Source: Deltaproteobacteria bacterium
GTDB taxonomy: Bacteria; Desulfobacterota; UBA8473
DNA length: 8,594 nucleotides
Direction: 5' to 3'
Assembly (NCBI GenBank): GCA_030623035.1
Contig: JAUXFK010000120.1
Location: forward strand, 1 to 8,594
Within the stretch, counting starts at the first letter, position 1, and every line of letters starts with the position of its first letter. Under the pieces are notes generated by a model. It was not told the DNA's origin and did no database searches. It worked only from the letters and a program-made list of their open reading frames with translations. Both the position numbers and the translations under genes were made by a program. Shown piece after piece: positions 1 to 6,910 of this stretch.

Positions 1-960
1 ATAGGGAGCGAAGGCAATGCTGTGATCTCTGAGAGTTATAGCCATGTAGAAGAGATTGTTGATGTATGGCGAACCCAGGAAGATACCTATGTAAAGATGT
101 GGGAAGATCGTTTTGTCTTTACAGAAGGATATACTTCCAATGTCCGTGAAGCAGTAAAGCTATTCTTTCAAAAGACAGATATGGCTACAAAAGATTTTGC
201 AAAGGTTATTCATTATGCACCTGATAAGCGCCGACACCTCGATATATCGAGGGCATTGAAATTGGAAAAAGAACAGATACAAAGGCCCTTATTGGATGAA
301 ATCGGCAATACGGGCACTGCTCATGCATTGATGATGCTGGTCGATTGTCTGGAACAGGCAAAGCCGAACGACAGGCTTTTGCTTATCAATTACGGAGATG
401 GCTGCGATGTCTTTTCAATACAGTTAGAAAAGGAGTTTCCTCAAAATCCCCAAAGACGGGGGATAAAAGGTTTCCTTAATTCTAAGATGCTAATCAAGAA
501 TTATGAAAAGTATCTGCAGATGAAAAAACTGATGAGAATAGAGACAGGAAGACGCAGACCTCCGGCCATGTCTTCCGCTGTAGTGCTTCATAGGGACAAA
601 AAGATGGTTCTGGGTTTCTATGCGAGCAAATGCAAGGGTTGCGGCAGACTGTTCTTCCCTCCGCAGCGGGTCTGCATGTATTGCCGCACCAAGGATCAAT
701 TCGATAGAGTTAGACTCGCCGATAAAAAAGGGACACTGTTTACCTTTTCCAAAGACTTTCTCGCACAATCAATAGACCCCCCAATAATAACGAGTATTGT
801 CCATCTGGATGTTGAAGACGGGATCAGGGTTTTTTGTAACATGAGCGATCGGGACCCTGATTCCGTGAAAGTAGGTATACCCGTGGAGATGACCTTTAAA
901 AAAATGAGTGAAGCAGAGGGGTTTTATAACTATTTTTGGAAATGTAGACCCATAAGATAG
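1..960 (+). CDS. HMG-CoA synthase/KAS III-like protein fused to DUF35 zinc-ribbon/OB-fold domain, 5' partial
   Basis: The reading frame is open from the first base, so the GTG at 22 is probably internal and the gene starts upstream of the window. Residues are counted from that GTG. Residues 35-135 match the C-terminal half of the HMG-CoA synthase/KAS III thiolase fold. A candidate catalytic His is in VIHYAPD (H64) and the usual Asn is in GNTGTA (N96), followed by the typical NYGDG strand near 123-127. The catalytic Cys would lie in the missing upstream part. After a linker, residues 198-222 form a DUF35 zinc ribbon with four cysteines in a CX2C-X10-CX2C layout (C204, C207, C218, C221), and residues 225-295 fit the OB-fold. 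DUF35 proteins partner with thiolases and HMGCS-like enzymes in archaeal mevalonate synthesis and in PhlACB. The SCP2-type thiolase starts 23 nt downstream, so a complex is likely. The condensation substrate is unknown. Confidence 0.85.
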   Translation: MGSEGNAVISESYSHVEEIVDVWRTQEDTYVKMWEDRFVFTEGYTSNVREAVKLFFQKTDMATKDFAKVIHYAPDKRRHLDISRALKLEKEQIQRPLLDEIGNTGTAHALMMLVDCLEQAKPNDRLLLINYGDGCDVFSIQLEKEFPQNPQRRGIKGFLNSKMLIKNYEKYLQMKKLMRIETGRRRPPAMSSAVVLHRDKKMVLGFYASKCKGCGRLFFPPQRVCMYCRTKDQFDRVRLADKKGTLFTFSKDFLAQSIDPPIITSIVHLDVEDGIRVFCNMSDRDPDSVKVGIPVEMTFKKMSEAEGFYNYFWKCRPIR

Positions 961-983
961 TAATTTATATAGGAGAAAAAATC

Positions 984-2162
984 ATGAAAGTTGATGCACT
1001 GAAAGACAAGGTTGCCATAATTGGTATGGGTTGCACAAAGTTTGGAGAGAACTGGGGCAAGAGCGTAGAAGACATGATTATCGATGCTGCTTACGAAGCT
1101 TATGAAGATGCAGGGATTTCTACTGATGACATTCAGGCAGCATGGTTTGGAACTATGGCTTCAGGGGTTGGAGGAATGACTCTTGCTCTTCCCTTAAAGC
1201 TCCGTAACATCCCGATCACCAGGATAGAAAACGCATGTGCTACAGGCATGGATGCCCTGAGAAATGCTGCTACAGCAGTTGCCGTTGGTCTGTACGACAT
1301 TGCCCTGGTTGTCGGTGTAGAGAAGTTAAAAGACAGCGGACTTAGCGGATTACCTGAATTTTTCAGCCATCCGGTATACGGACAGGGGTTTACCGCACCA
1401 GGACGCTGGGCATTAGCAGCGACCAGATATTTTGAAATTCATAACATTCCACCGGAAGAGGGGAAAAAGGCATTGGCAAAGATTGCCGTTAAGAATCATC
1501 ATAATGGAACCATGTCTCCCAAAGCCCATTTTCAAAAAGATATTACAATAGAGAAGGCACTACAGGCTCCAATAATTGCCTGGCCACTGGGCCTCTTTGA
1601 TTGTTGTCCGACAACCGACGGGTCTGCTGCTGCAATAATTTGCAAAGCCGACCTGGCTCCTTCTTTTAAAAAGGATTATATATTAATAAAGGGGTTTGGA
1701 TTAGCCATGGGTCCAGGATTGGGGAAAGAGGATATCGATTATAAATATGACTGTTTACCCGAGACAATCGCTGCAGGAAAACAGGCCTATGCGGCTGCAG
1801 GGGTAAAAGATCCACGCAAAGAGATCAGTTGTGCCCAGCTCCATGACTGTTTTACAATCGCTGAGCTTTTGGAGTATGAAGCACTCGGTTTTAGTGAAAA
1901 GGGAAAGGCATTAGAAGATATCGAGGCCGGCAGCTTTACTTTAGAGGGAGACCTGCCTGTAAATACCGATGGAGGGTTAAAGGCGTTCGGTCATCCTATT
2001 GGCGCAACAGGACTGCGCATGTGTTATGAACTTTACAATCAATTATTGGGCAATGCAGGCCCCAGGCAGATCAAAAACCCTACCCTTGGTCTTGCCATGG
2101 CTCAGGGAGGGCATCCGGGAATGCTTATGCCTATCGTTACAATACTTGGGAGAAAGGATTAA
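984..2162 (+). CDS. SCP2-type thiolase (acetyl-CoA acyltransferase-like)
   Basis: The 392-residue protein has the full length of the SCP2/SCPx-type thiolase branch. The N-terminal domain begins with VAIIGMGCTKFG (residues 10-21). The nucleophilic Cys is C85 in ENACATGMD. The family motif HDCF is at 287-290, and GHPIGATG, with catalytic His H337, is at 336-343. The last conserved block reads AMAQGGHPG (371-379). It lacks the second Cys that classical thiolases carry here; in SCP2-type thiolases the HDCF Cys (C289) is thought to take over that role. The start is set by AGGAG at 971-975, 8 nt before the ATG. Thiolases of this group, for example BbsB of toluene degradation, act with a DUF35 partner, and the gene just upstream carries such a domain. 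The likely role is CoA-dependent cleavage of a 3-oxoacyl-CoA, or the reverse Claisen condensation. The substrate cannot be deduced. Confidence 0.9.
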   Translation: MKVDALKDKVAIIGMGCTKFGENWGKSVEDMIIDAAYEAYEDAGISTDDIQAAWFGTMASGVGGMTLALPLKLRNIPITRIENACATGMDALRNAATAVAVGLYDIALVVGVEKLKDSGLSGLPEFFSHPVYGQGFTAPGRWALAATRYFEIHNIPPEEGKKALAKIAVKNHHNGTMSPKAHFQKDITIEKALQAPIIAWPLGLFDCCPTTDGSAAAIICKADLAPSFKKDYILIKGFGLAMGPGLGKEDIDYKYDCLPETIAAGKQAYAAAGVKDPRKEISCAQLHDCFTIAELLEYEALGFSEKGKALEDIEAGSFTLEGDLPVNTDGGLKAFGHPIGATGLRMCYELYNQLLGNAGPRQIKNPTLGLAMAQGGHPGMLMPIVTILGRKD

Positions 2163-2196
2163 ACCGGCCTTTGCTCTATCTATTCATTGTATTAAA

Positions 2197-2214
2197 TACG
2201 GTAATATATCCGTA
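2197..2214. promoter_or_regulatory. imperfect palindrome in the 110-bp gap before the crotonase gene
   Basis: The gap between the thiolase stop and the next start is the longest inside this gene run. It holds an 18-bp imperfect dyad with arms TACGG and CCGTA around an AT-rich centre; 7 of 9 positions are symmetric. It could be an operator or an internal promoter element, but it has no T-tract and no clear -35/-10 pair was found. A chance palindrome is quite possible. Confidence 0.15.
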
Positions 2215-2260
2215 ATTTTCGTTTGGATACTTATCCACTAAGGGTTCATAACGAGAGAAA

Positions 2261-2266
2261 AAGGAG
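2261..2266 (+). promoter_or_regulatory. Shine-Dalgarno site that decides the crotonase start
   Basis: AAGGAG directly abuts an ATG at 2267, leaving no spacer, but lies 6 nt from the in-frame ATG at 2273. The second ATG is therefore the probable start, and the two extra residues (Met-Lys) of the longer reading are probably not translated. Confidence 0.6.
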
Positions 2267-2272
2267 ATGAAA

Positions 2273-3148
2273 ATGGTTGAAAGGAAAGAACTGAATAGGG
2301 TGATCTATGAAAAGGACGGCAGTATTGCGACGATCACCTTGAACTATCCGGAAAAACTGAATGCCATGGATTTTCCGGGTGATGGGGGAATAGCTGACAG
2401 CTTTTATAAGGATGCACTGAATCTGGCAGAAGAGGATGATGAGATAAAAGTAGTATTGATCAAAGCGGCAGGAAGGGCATTCTGTGCCGGACATGACCTG
2501 AGCAGAGTGGGATTCGTATACGGGATGGAGACTGGGAAACGCGCCGGTCAGCAGCAGAGGCTAAAGGTTGATAACGCCTGGATGGAAAAGACTTTTCGCA
2601 GATTATTTCTCTTCCCCAAGATCACCATTGCTGTGGTACAGGGTATAGCTTTCGGCGAAGGGATTATGATAACCGAATGCTGCGATCTGGCGGTTGCTTC
2701 TGAGGATGCTGTGTTCAGTCATCGGGAGCAGAGACTTGCATTTGGCGGACAGGTTAGCCCCCTGGCAGTTGTGACATATGGTCTAAAGAGGGCCCTTGAC
2801 ATCTGGTTGACAGGGAGAAATGTGCCTGCTGCCGAGGCTCTGGAGATTGGTCTTGTAAACAGGGTAGTACCAAATGATAAGCTGGATGAGGAAGCAGGAA
2901 AGTTAGCTCAAGATTTAGCTACTCTTGGACGGGACGTTATTGCCATAGGTAAGGCATCACGACAGCAAACATATTCTCAGATGGGAATACTTGCCGGATG
3001 GGATATATCAGGCTTGACCCATACCCTAGGTACGAACGTACACTGGTATCCCGGTGAGTACAACTTCTTTAAAGAGAGGAGAGACAAAGGAGAGAAGGCC
3101 GGTTTCCATGGGCTTCATGATCAATTCAGTTCTAAAGACAAAGACTAA
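2273..3148 (+). CDS. enoyl-CoA hydratase/isomerase (crotonase) family protein with an altered active site
   Basis: The 291-residue protein is a crotonase-fold enzyme, about 30 residues longer than a standard enoyl-CoA hydratase because of a C-terminal tail. The N-terminal strand ATITLNYPEKLNAM (19-32) and the first oxyanion-hole segment AFCAGHDL (69-76) are typical. The second segment reads AFGEGIMITECCD (126-138). Aligned with rat mitochondrial hydratase, the Gly141 position is E129 and the Glu144 position is M132. The Glu164 position is kept as E152 in FSHRE. Crotonases with only this second acid are often enoyl-CoA isomerases or catalyse other enolate-type reactions, so simple syn-hydration is doubtful. 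The middle position of the GxG motif varies in the family, so E129 alone is not decisive. The gene shares strand and context with the thiolase before it and the hydratases after it. Family is certain; the reaction is not. Confidence 0.85.
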   Translation: MVERKELNRVIYEKDGSIATITLNYPEKLNAMDFPGDGGIADSFYKDALNLAEEDDEIKVVLIKAAGRAFCAGHDLSRVGFVYGMETGKRAGQQQRLKVDNAWMEKTFRRLFLFPKITIAVVQGIAFGEGIMITECCDLAVASEDAVFSHREQRLAFGGQVSPLAVVTYGLKRALDIWLTGRNVPAAEALEIGLVNRVVPNDKLDEEAGKLAQDLATLGRDVIAIGKASRQQTYSQMGILAGWDISGLTHTLGTNVHWYPGEYNFFKERRDKGEKAGFHGLHDQFSSKDKD

Positions 3149-3234
3149 GCAAGAGGATTTAAGAGTATGAGTTGATGCTTAGGGTCTGTAATGAAATAAG
3201 CACCGCATATCTTTATTTATAAAGGAGATTTTAA

Positions 3235-4021
3235 ATGTCAGTCGTATTATATGAGAAGAAAGATAAGATTGCCTATATTACCCTAAACCGTCCTGAAGCC
3301 ATGAATGCCATCAGCTCTGAAGTATTAAAGGAAATAACAAAGGCCTGGATCGATGTCAGAGATGATCCCAATATATGGGTAACCGTTGTAACCGGAGCAG
3401 GGGACAGGGCATTTTCAGCTGGTGCAGACTTAAGAGATTGCAAAATGGCAGATGGAGTCAGCAAAAGAGGGTCGCACAGTCTTTCCTCCATGGCCTGAGG
3501 TTTATCCCATGCGAGGTTTAGAGGTATGGAAGCCGTTTATTGCTGCGATTAATGGTGTGGCTACAGGTGGAGGTTTGGAATTGGCCATGACTTGCGATCT
3601 CAGGATTGCCGCGGACACTGCCCGTTTGGGACTGATGGAGACAAAACAGAGTCTCATGCCAGGCTGGGGCGGCACCCAGAGATTGCCTCGGCTTGTTCCC
3701 TTTGGTAAGGCATTGGAGATATTGATGACCGGTGATTTCGTCGATGCACAAGAAGCACTGCGTATCGGGCTTGTTAACAAGGTAGTCCCTCAGGCTGAGC
3801 TAATGTCTGCTGCTACAGACCTGGCGAATCGCCTTTGCGAGAACGGACCTCTCGCAGTCAGGGCAGTCAAGGAAGCAGCATACAGAGGGATGCGCATTCC
3901 CCTCGATGAGGGCTTAAAGCTGGAAAGCCTCATGATACAAAACCTTTTCCAGACCGAAGACGTGAAGGAAGGCCCTATTGCCTTTGCTGAAAAGAGGAAA
4001 CCGGTCTATAAGGGAAGGTAG
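3235..4021 (+). pseudogene. enoyl-CoA hydratase gene disrupted by a +1 frameshift
   Basis: AAAGGAG at 3221-3227 precedes the ATG by 7 nt, and the first frame runs to a TGA at 3496-3498. The rest of a standard crotonase continues in the next frame to the TAG ending at 4021. Joining the frames between about 3463 and 3471 gives a 261-residue protein of normal family length. One extra base in the A4 run (3463-3466) or the G3 run (3469-3471) explains the break. The joined protein has everything a hydratase needs: ITLNRPEAMNAI near 15-26, oxyanion segment AFSAGADL (59-66), GGGLEL with E115 and LGLME with E135, spaced 20 apart like Glu144/Glu164, and the conserved PGWGGTQRLPRL block. An internal ATG at 3452 could yield only a fragment lacking the first oxyanion strand. 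Flanking codons look undamaged, so the event is either very recent or a sequencing/assembly error. Confidence 0.85.
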
Positions 4022-4076
4022 GTTATTCACTTTACACGATGCAAACTGAGTGGATTGGAAAGGAGATTAGAGAAGA

Positions 4077-5357
4077 ATGGCAAACAAAGAAAAGAAAGAT
4101 TGGTCAAAGCATCCTCGAGTAACGGTAAGCGGTGAAAAGAAACTACCTGCTCATGGAAATATCACAAAAGAGATGGAAGACAGGAGAAATTCCAGGTCTC
4201 ATATACCGTTTTTCCCTCGGGGTGTTTATTTTAACACACAGGCCAGTAAGGATGCCATCAGGCATTTTGCGGATGGTGTGGGGGATACGAATCCATTATT
4301 CAGGGATGAGGAGTATGCCAAAAAAACGAAGTACGGCAGTATTATCGCTCCGGGCAGCTATCTCTATACTATACAGTGGGTAGTCCCCGGAGGCGGAATG
4401 CCAGGGGTACATGCCTGGTACAGCGGAGGGGATTGGGAATGGTATCGCCCGGTCTTTGCAGGTGATGAGTTCAAACCGGTGGGCATCCTTCGTGATGTGG
4501 TTGTGAAAGAAGGCAGGATGGCCGGTGGGGGTCAAATCTATATCGATTATGACGATGGTTTATACTTAAACCAGAGAGGCGAGATAACAGCAAAAGAGCT
4601 TCATCATACGGTTTGGGTTGATAGGGGCTCTTCCGGTTCAGCCGGTAAGTACCGAAAAATCGAAAAGCCGGCTTATAACAAGGAGGACTGGATCAGGATT
4701 CTGGAGTCATTTGAGAACGAGGAGATAAGAGGTTCCAATCCTAGATGGTGGGAAGATGTACAGGTAGATGATAAGCTCGGGTCCATGATCAAAGGCCCCA
4801 TGAGTGTCAGAGATGAGATCGCCTGGCTGATGGGTGCAGGAAGCCCCTTCTTCAGGGCTGACAAGCTTGAGTATGATTATGAGTACAGACACCCGAAAGC
4901 GCTCGAGTATGTTGAGGAAATGGATGAAGCGGATGTTCCGGAGCTGGTACATATATTTGACGCATATGCTCGTGCCATAGGGGTGGAACGTGCTTATGAT
5001 TATGGCTCTCAGAGGATGAGCTGGCTCTGTCTGTTCTTCACAAACTGGATGGGAGACGATGCTTTCCTGTGGAAGATGAGCGGTGATCTAAGGGCTTTTA
5101 ACCAGATGGGAGATCTTACGACCTTTGAGGGCAAAGTGATCAAGAAATACATAGAAGATGGGAAATGCTGTGTGGATATAGAGGCCTGGGCTAAGAATCA
5201 AAGAGACGATTGGTCAATGCCTCCGCGGGTATCAACGATAATCCTCCCTTCAAAAGAACATGGCCCCATAGTCTATCCCAACCCTCCTCAAAACTTGGCG
5301 GAAGAAGTGAGTAAGGCAAGGCCGTTAAATGATTTAATAAAAGAAGGAATACTTTAA
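4077..5357 (+). CDS. double-hotdog MaoC/FAS1-like acyl-CoA dehydratase (hydratase 2 type)
   Basis: The 426-residue protein contains two hotdog domains. Domain 1 (about 50-185) is of the FAS1-like/MaoC N-terminal type, with FADGVGDTNPLFRDEEYA at 64-81; the His of the classical D-NPxH motif is Phe (F75), as is usual for the non-catalytic half. Domain 2 (about 224-390) resembles catalytic MaoC domains. H292 in LVHIF, with D286 six residues earlier, is the best candidate dyad, followed by YDYGSQRMSWL (307-317). The stretch TNWMGDDAFL (322-331) matches TDWIGEEAFL in the separate MaoC gene on the other strand, so this protein looks like a fused version of the HadA/HadB-like pair encoded there. The expected reaction is reversible hydration of a 2-enoyl-CoA to the (R)-3-hydroxyacyl-CoA, probably of a bulky substrate. 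AAGGAG at 4059-4064 lies a rather long 12 nt before the ATG. A hairpin follows the stop at once. Confidence 0.85.
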   Translation: MANKEKKDWSKHPRVTVSGEKKLPAHGNITKEMEDRRNSRSHIPFFPRGVYFNTQASKDAIRHFADGVGDTNPLFRDEEYAKKTKYGSIIAPGSYLYTIQWVVPGGGMPGVHAWYSGGDWEWYRPVFAGDEFKPVGILRDVVVKEGRMAGGGQIYIDYDDGLYLNQRGEITAKELHHTVWVDRGSSGSAGKYRKIEKPAYNKEDWIRILESFENEEIRGSNPRWWEDVQVDDKLGSMIKGPMSVRDEIAWLMGAGSPFFRADKLEYDYEYRHPKALEYVEEMDEADVPELVHIFDAYARAIGVERAYDYGSQRMSWLCLFFTNWMGDDAFLWKMSGDLRAFNQMGDLTTFEGKVIKKYIEDGKCCVDIEAWAKNQRDDWSMPPRVSTIILPSKEHGPIVYPNPPQNLAEEVSKARPLNDLIKEGIL

Positions 5358-5360
5358 GCT

Positions 5361-5396
5361 AATATAGACCACCCGCATTGACGGGTGGTCTATATT
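5361..5396. terminator. bidirectional hairpin terminator between convergent operons
   Basis: A perfect 15-bp inverted repeat (arms 5361-5375 AATATAGACCACCCG and 5382-5396) encloses a 6-nt loop, CATTGA. It starts 3 nt after the stop of the + strand hydratase and lies 40 nt beyond the stop of the - strand SDR gene. The GC-rich core next to the loop and AT-rich base give a U-rich 3' arm in either orientation. No separate long T-tract follows, so termination strength is uncertain. Confidence 0.7.
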
Positions 5397-5436
5397 CTAT
5401 AGGCTGTCGCTTAAAGGGATTTGGGCAACAACCCGT

Positions 5437-6372
5437 CTATTTTTGCTTAGCCGGTGCCGGATTAACATAATCGGTAAGCAATGTTTTAGGAACCTCCTTC
5501 TCCAGATCCTCTATGGTGAACATTCCGTTATCCTCTGTTTTGGTAATCGTCTTGATTGCTACAGGCTCAGAATAAATAGAGACGATCCCTCTTTGCGCAT
5601 GGAATACCTGGCCGTTGATATTGGCAGCTGAGTCGCTTGCCAGATAAGCAACCATGGGAGGCACAAATTCAGGCCCTGGCATATTCATAAAACCATCGTA
5701 CACCTCCTGACTGATCAGGCCGGCTTCCAGCCTCTTCTTTATCCCGGCTTTTACTTCTTCGGTCATCGTCATCCTGGTTGCAGCAATAGGTGCAATGCAG
5801 TTGACGGTTACTCCATAACGTCCCATTTCCCGGGCAGCCGATCTGGTCAGGCTGACGATTCCCCCTTTTGCAGAAGCATAGTTTGTCTGCCCTACGGAAC
5901 CGCGCCATGCATCTGAGGTAAAAGTTATGATCCTGCCACTTTTTTGCTCCCTCATCTTTACACAGGCATGACGGCATACATTGAAGGTGCCTTTTAGATG
6001 GACAGCAATCACCATGTCCCACTCTTCCTCACTCATATTCCATATCATCCGTTCTCGAAGTATACCGGCGCAGTTTACAACAATGTCGAGTTTGCCAAAG
6101 GTATCCACACAGTTATTTATCATATCCTCGACTGCCTTGAAATCGGTGACTGAAGTAAAATTCGCCGCTGCATTTCCGCCTTTTTCCTTAATCTCTGATG
6201 CAACCTGTTCTGCCGGAGCAAGATCAGTACTGCTTCCATCCCTTGCCACACCAGCATCTGCAACCATAATGCTGGCTCCTTGTGCGGCCAGATACATAGC
6301 AATTTCTCGACCGATTCCCCTGCCGGCGCCTGTTATTAATGCTGCCTTTCCCTTCAGCTTCTCACCCATCAT
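5437..6372 (-). CDS. SDR family (3R)-hydroxyacyl-CoA dehydrogenase, MFE-2-like
   Basis: The 311-residue Rossmann-fold dehydrogenase has TGAGRGIG at 14-21, an Asp after the second strand (D39 in VADAG, favouring NAD+), NCAG at 100-103, catalytic S153, and YASAK with Y165 and K169. Several family marks match the dehydrogenase domain of peroxisomal multifunctional enzyme type 2: the long insert at 41-55, AGILRERM, VHLKGTF with His (H125) where most SDRs have Asn, and APIAATRMT. After the core, about 45 residues starting with IYSEP form a tail also known from bacterial MFE-2-like SDRs. The expected role is oxidation of (3R)-hydroxyacyl-CoA to 3-oxoacyl-CoA, the step after the MaoC hydratases encoded upstream. 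The ATG at 6372 overlaps the preceding stop (ATGA). AAGGAG at 6382-6377 is 4 nt from that ATG and 7 nt from the second ATG at 6369, so the latter may be the true start. Confidence 0.88.
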   Translation of the reverse strand: MMGEKLKGKAALITGAGRGIGREIAMYLAAQGASIMVADAGVARDGSSTDLAPAEQVASEIKEKGGNAAANFTSVTDFKAVEDMINNCVDTFGKLDIVVNCAGILRERMIWNMSEEEWDMVIAVHLKGTFNVCRHACVKMREQKSGRIITFTSDAWRGSVGQTNYASAKGGIVSLTRSAAREMGRYGVTVNCIAPIAATRMTMTEEVKAGIKKRLEAGLISQEVYDGFMNMPGPEFVPPMVAYLASDSAANINGQVFHAQRGIVSIYSEPVAIKTITKTEDNGMFTIEDLEKEVPKTLLTDYVNPAPAKQK

Positions 6373-6845
6373 TCATCTCCTTTTATTTTAAGTATTACTG
6401 TTGCTTTTCCAGGGGTAGACTTCTCACCCTTGTCGTTTTCTACCCAAATATCACATTCTATGAAATGCGCTTCGTTTTCTACACCTTTATTGGTTACCTT
6501 CCCTTTACAGAAGTGGGTTGTCCTTTCTTCAGCAGGCTCGGTTAAGGACTTCATCATTATCGGATAGTCCATTGCGCGAAACTGGCATGAAAATTTCTTT
6601 AAAAAGGCCTCCTCGCCTATCCAGTCTGTGAGCATTTGAACCAGCCATGCCCGTTTGAGCTGCCCATGGACTATCGGTTTTCCTACTCCCTGGTTCTCGG
6701 CAAATGTTGATTCATAATGCAAGGGGTTAAAATCACCGGATGCGGCTGCCCATTTTACGAGCATCTGTGAGGTAGCTGTTTTGGGCAATGAAGGTATCTC
6801 GGCCCCCACCTCCACATCTTCCCAGTACAATATCTTTTTTTTCAT
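6369..6845 (-). CDS. MaoC-like (R)-specific enoyl-CoA hydratase, catalytic HadB-like subunit
   Basis: This 158-residue single-hotdog protein carries the hydratase 2 motif in SGDFNPLHYE. D38 and H43 have the same D-x4-H spacing as the catalytic pair of PhaJ-type (R)-hydratases, and VHGQ (59-62) follows in the usual place. The second half, with TDWIGEEAFL and CQFRA, supplies the long sheet of the hotdog. It is the likely catalytic half of a heterodimer with the FAS1-like protein encoded just upstream, as in mycobacterial HadA/HadB and ChsH1/ChsH2. Its product would feed the SDR gene that overlaps its stop by 4 nt, implying coupled translation. GGAGGT at 6861-6856 is 10 nt before the ATG. Hydration of 2-enoyl-CoA is the probable reaction; an acyl-ACP substrate is less likely given the CoA-type neighbours. 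Confidence 0.87.
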   Translation of the reverse strand: MKKKILYWEDVEVGAEIPSLPKTATSQMLVKWAAASGDFNPLHYESTFAENQGVGKPIVHGQLKRAWLVQMLTDWIGEEAFLKKFSCQFRAMDYPIMMKSLTEPAEERTTHFCKGKVTNKGVENEAHFIECDIWVENDKGEKSTPGKATVILKIKGDE

Positions 6846-6910
6846 AGGATTGATTACCTCCGTTTACTTCACTTCAAAAAGCGGTTGCGTCGTTGGGTTG
6901 ATCGTATCTT

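Noticed and set aside
3176..3202. Inverted repeat TGCTTA/TAAGCA between the two crotonase genes
   Set aside because: Only 6-bp arms with a 15-nt loop and no T-tract; expected by chance in an AT-rich spacer.
3452..4021. A separate 189-residue crotonase gene starting at an internal ATG
   Set aside because: It lacks a good Shine-Dalgarno site and the first oxyanion strand; the upstream frame supplies exactly the missing N-terminus, so a frameshifted single gene explains both.
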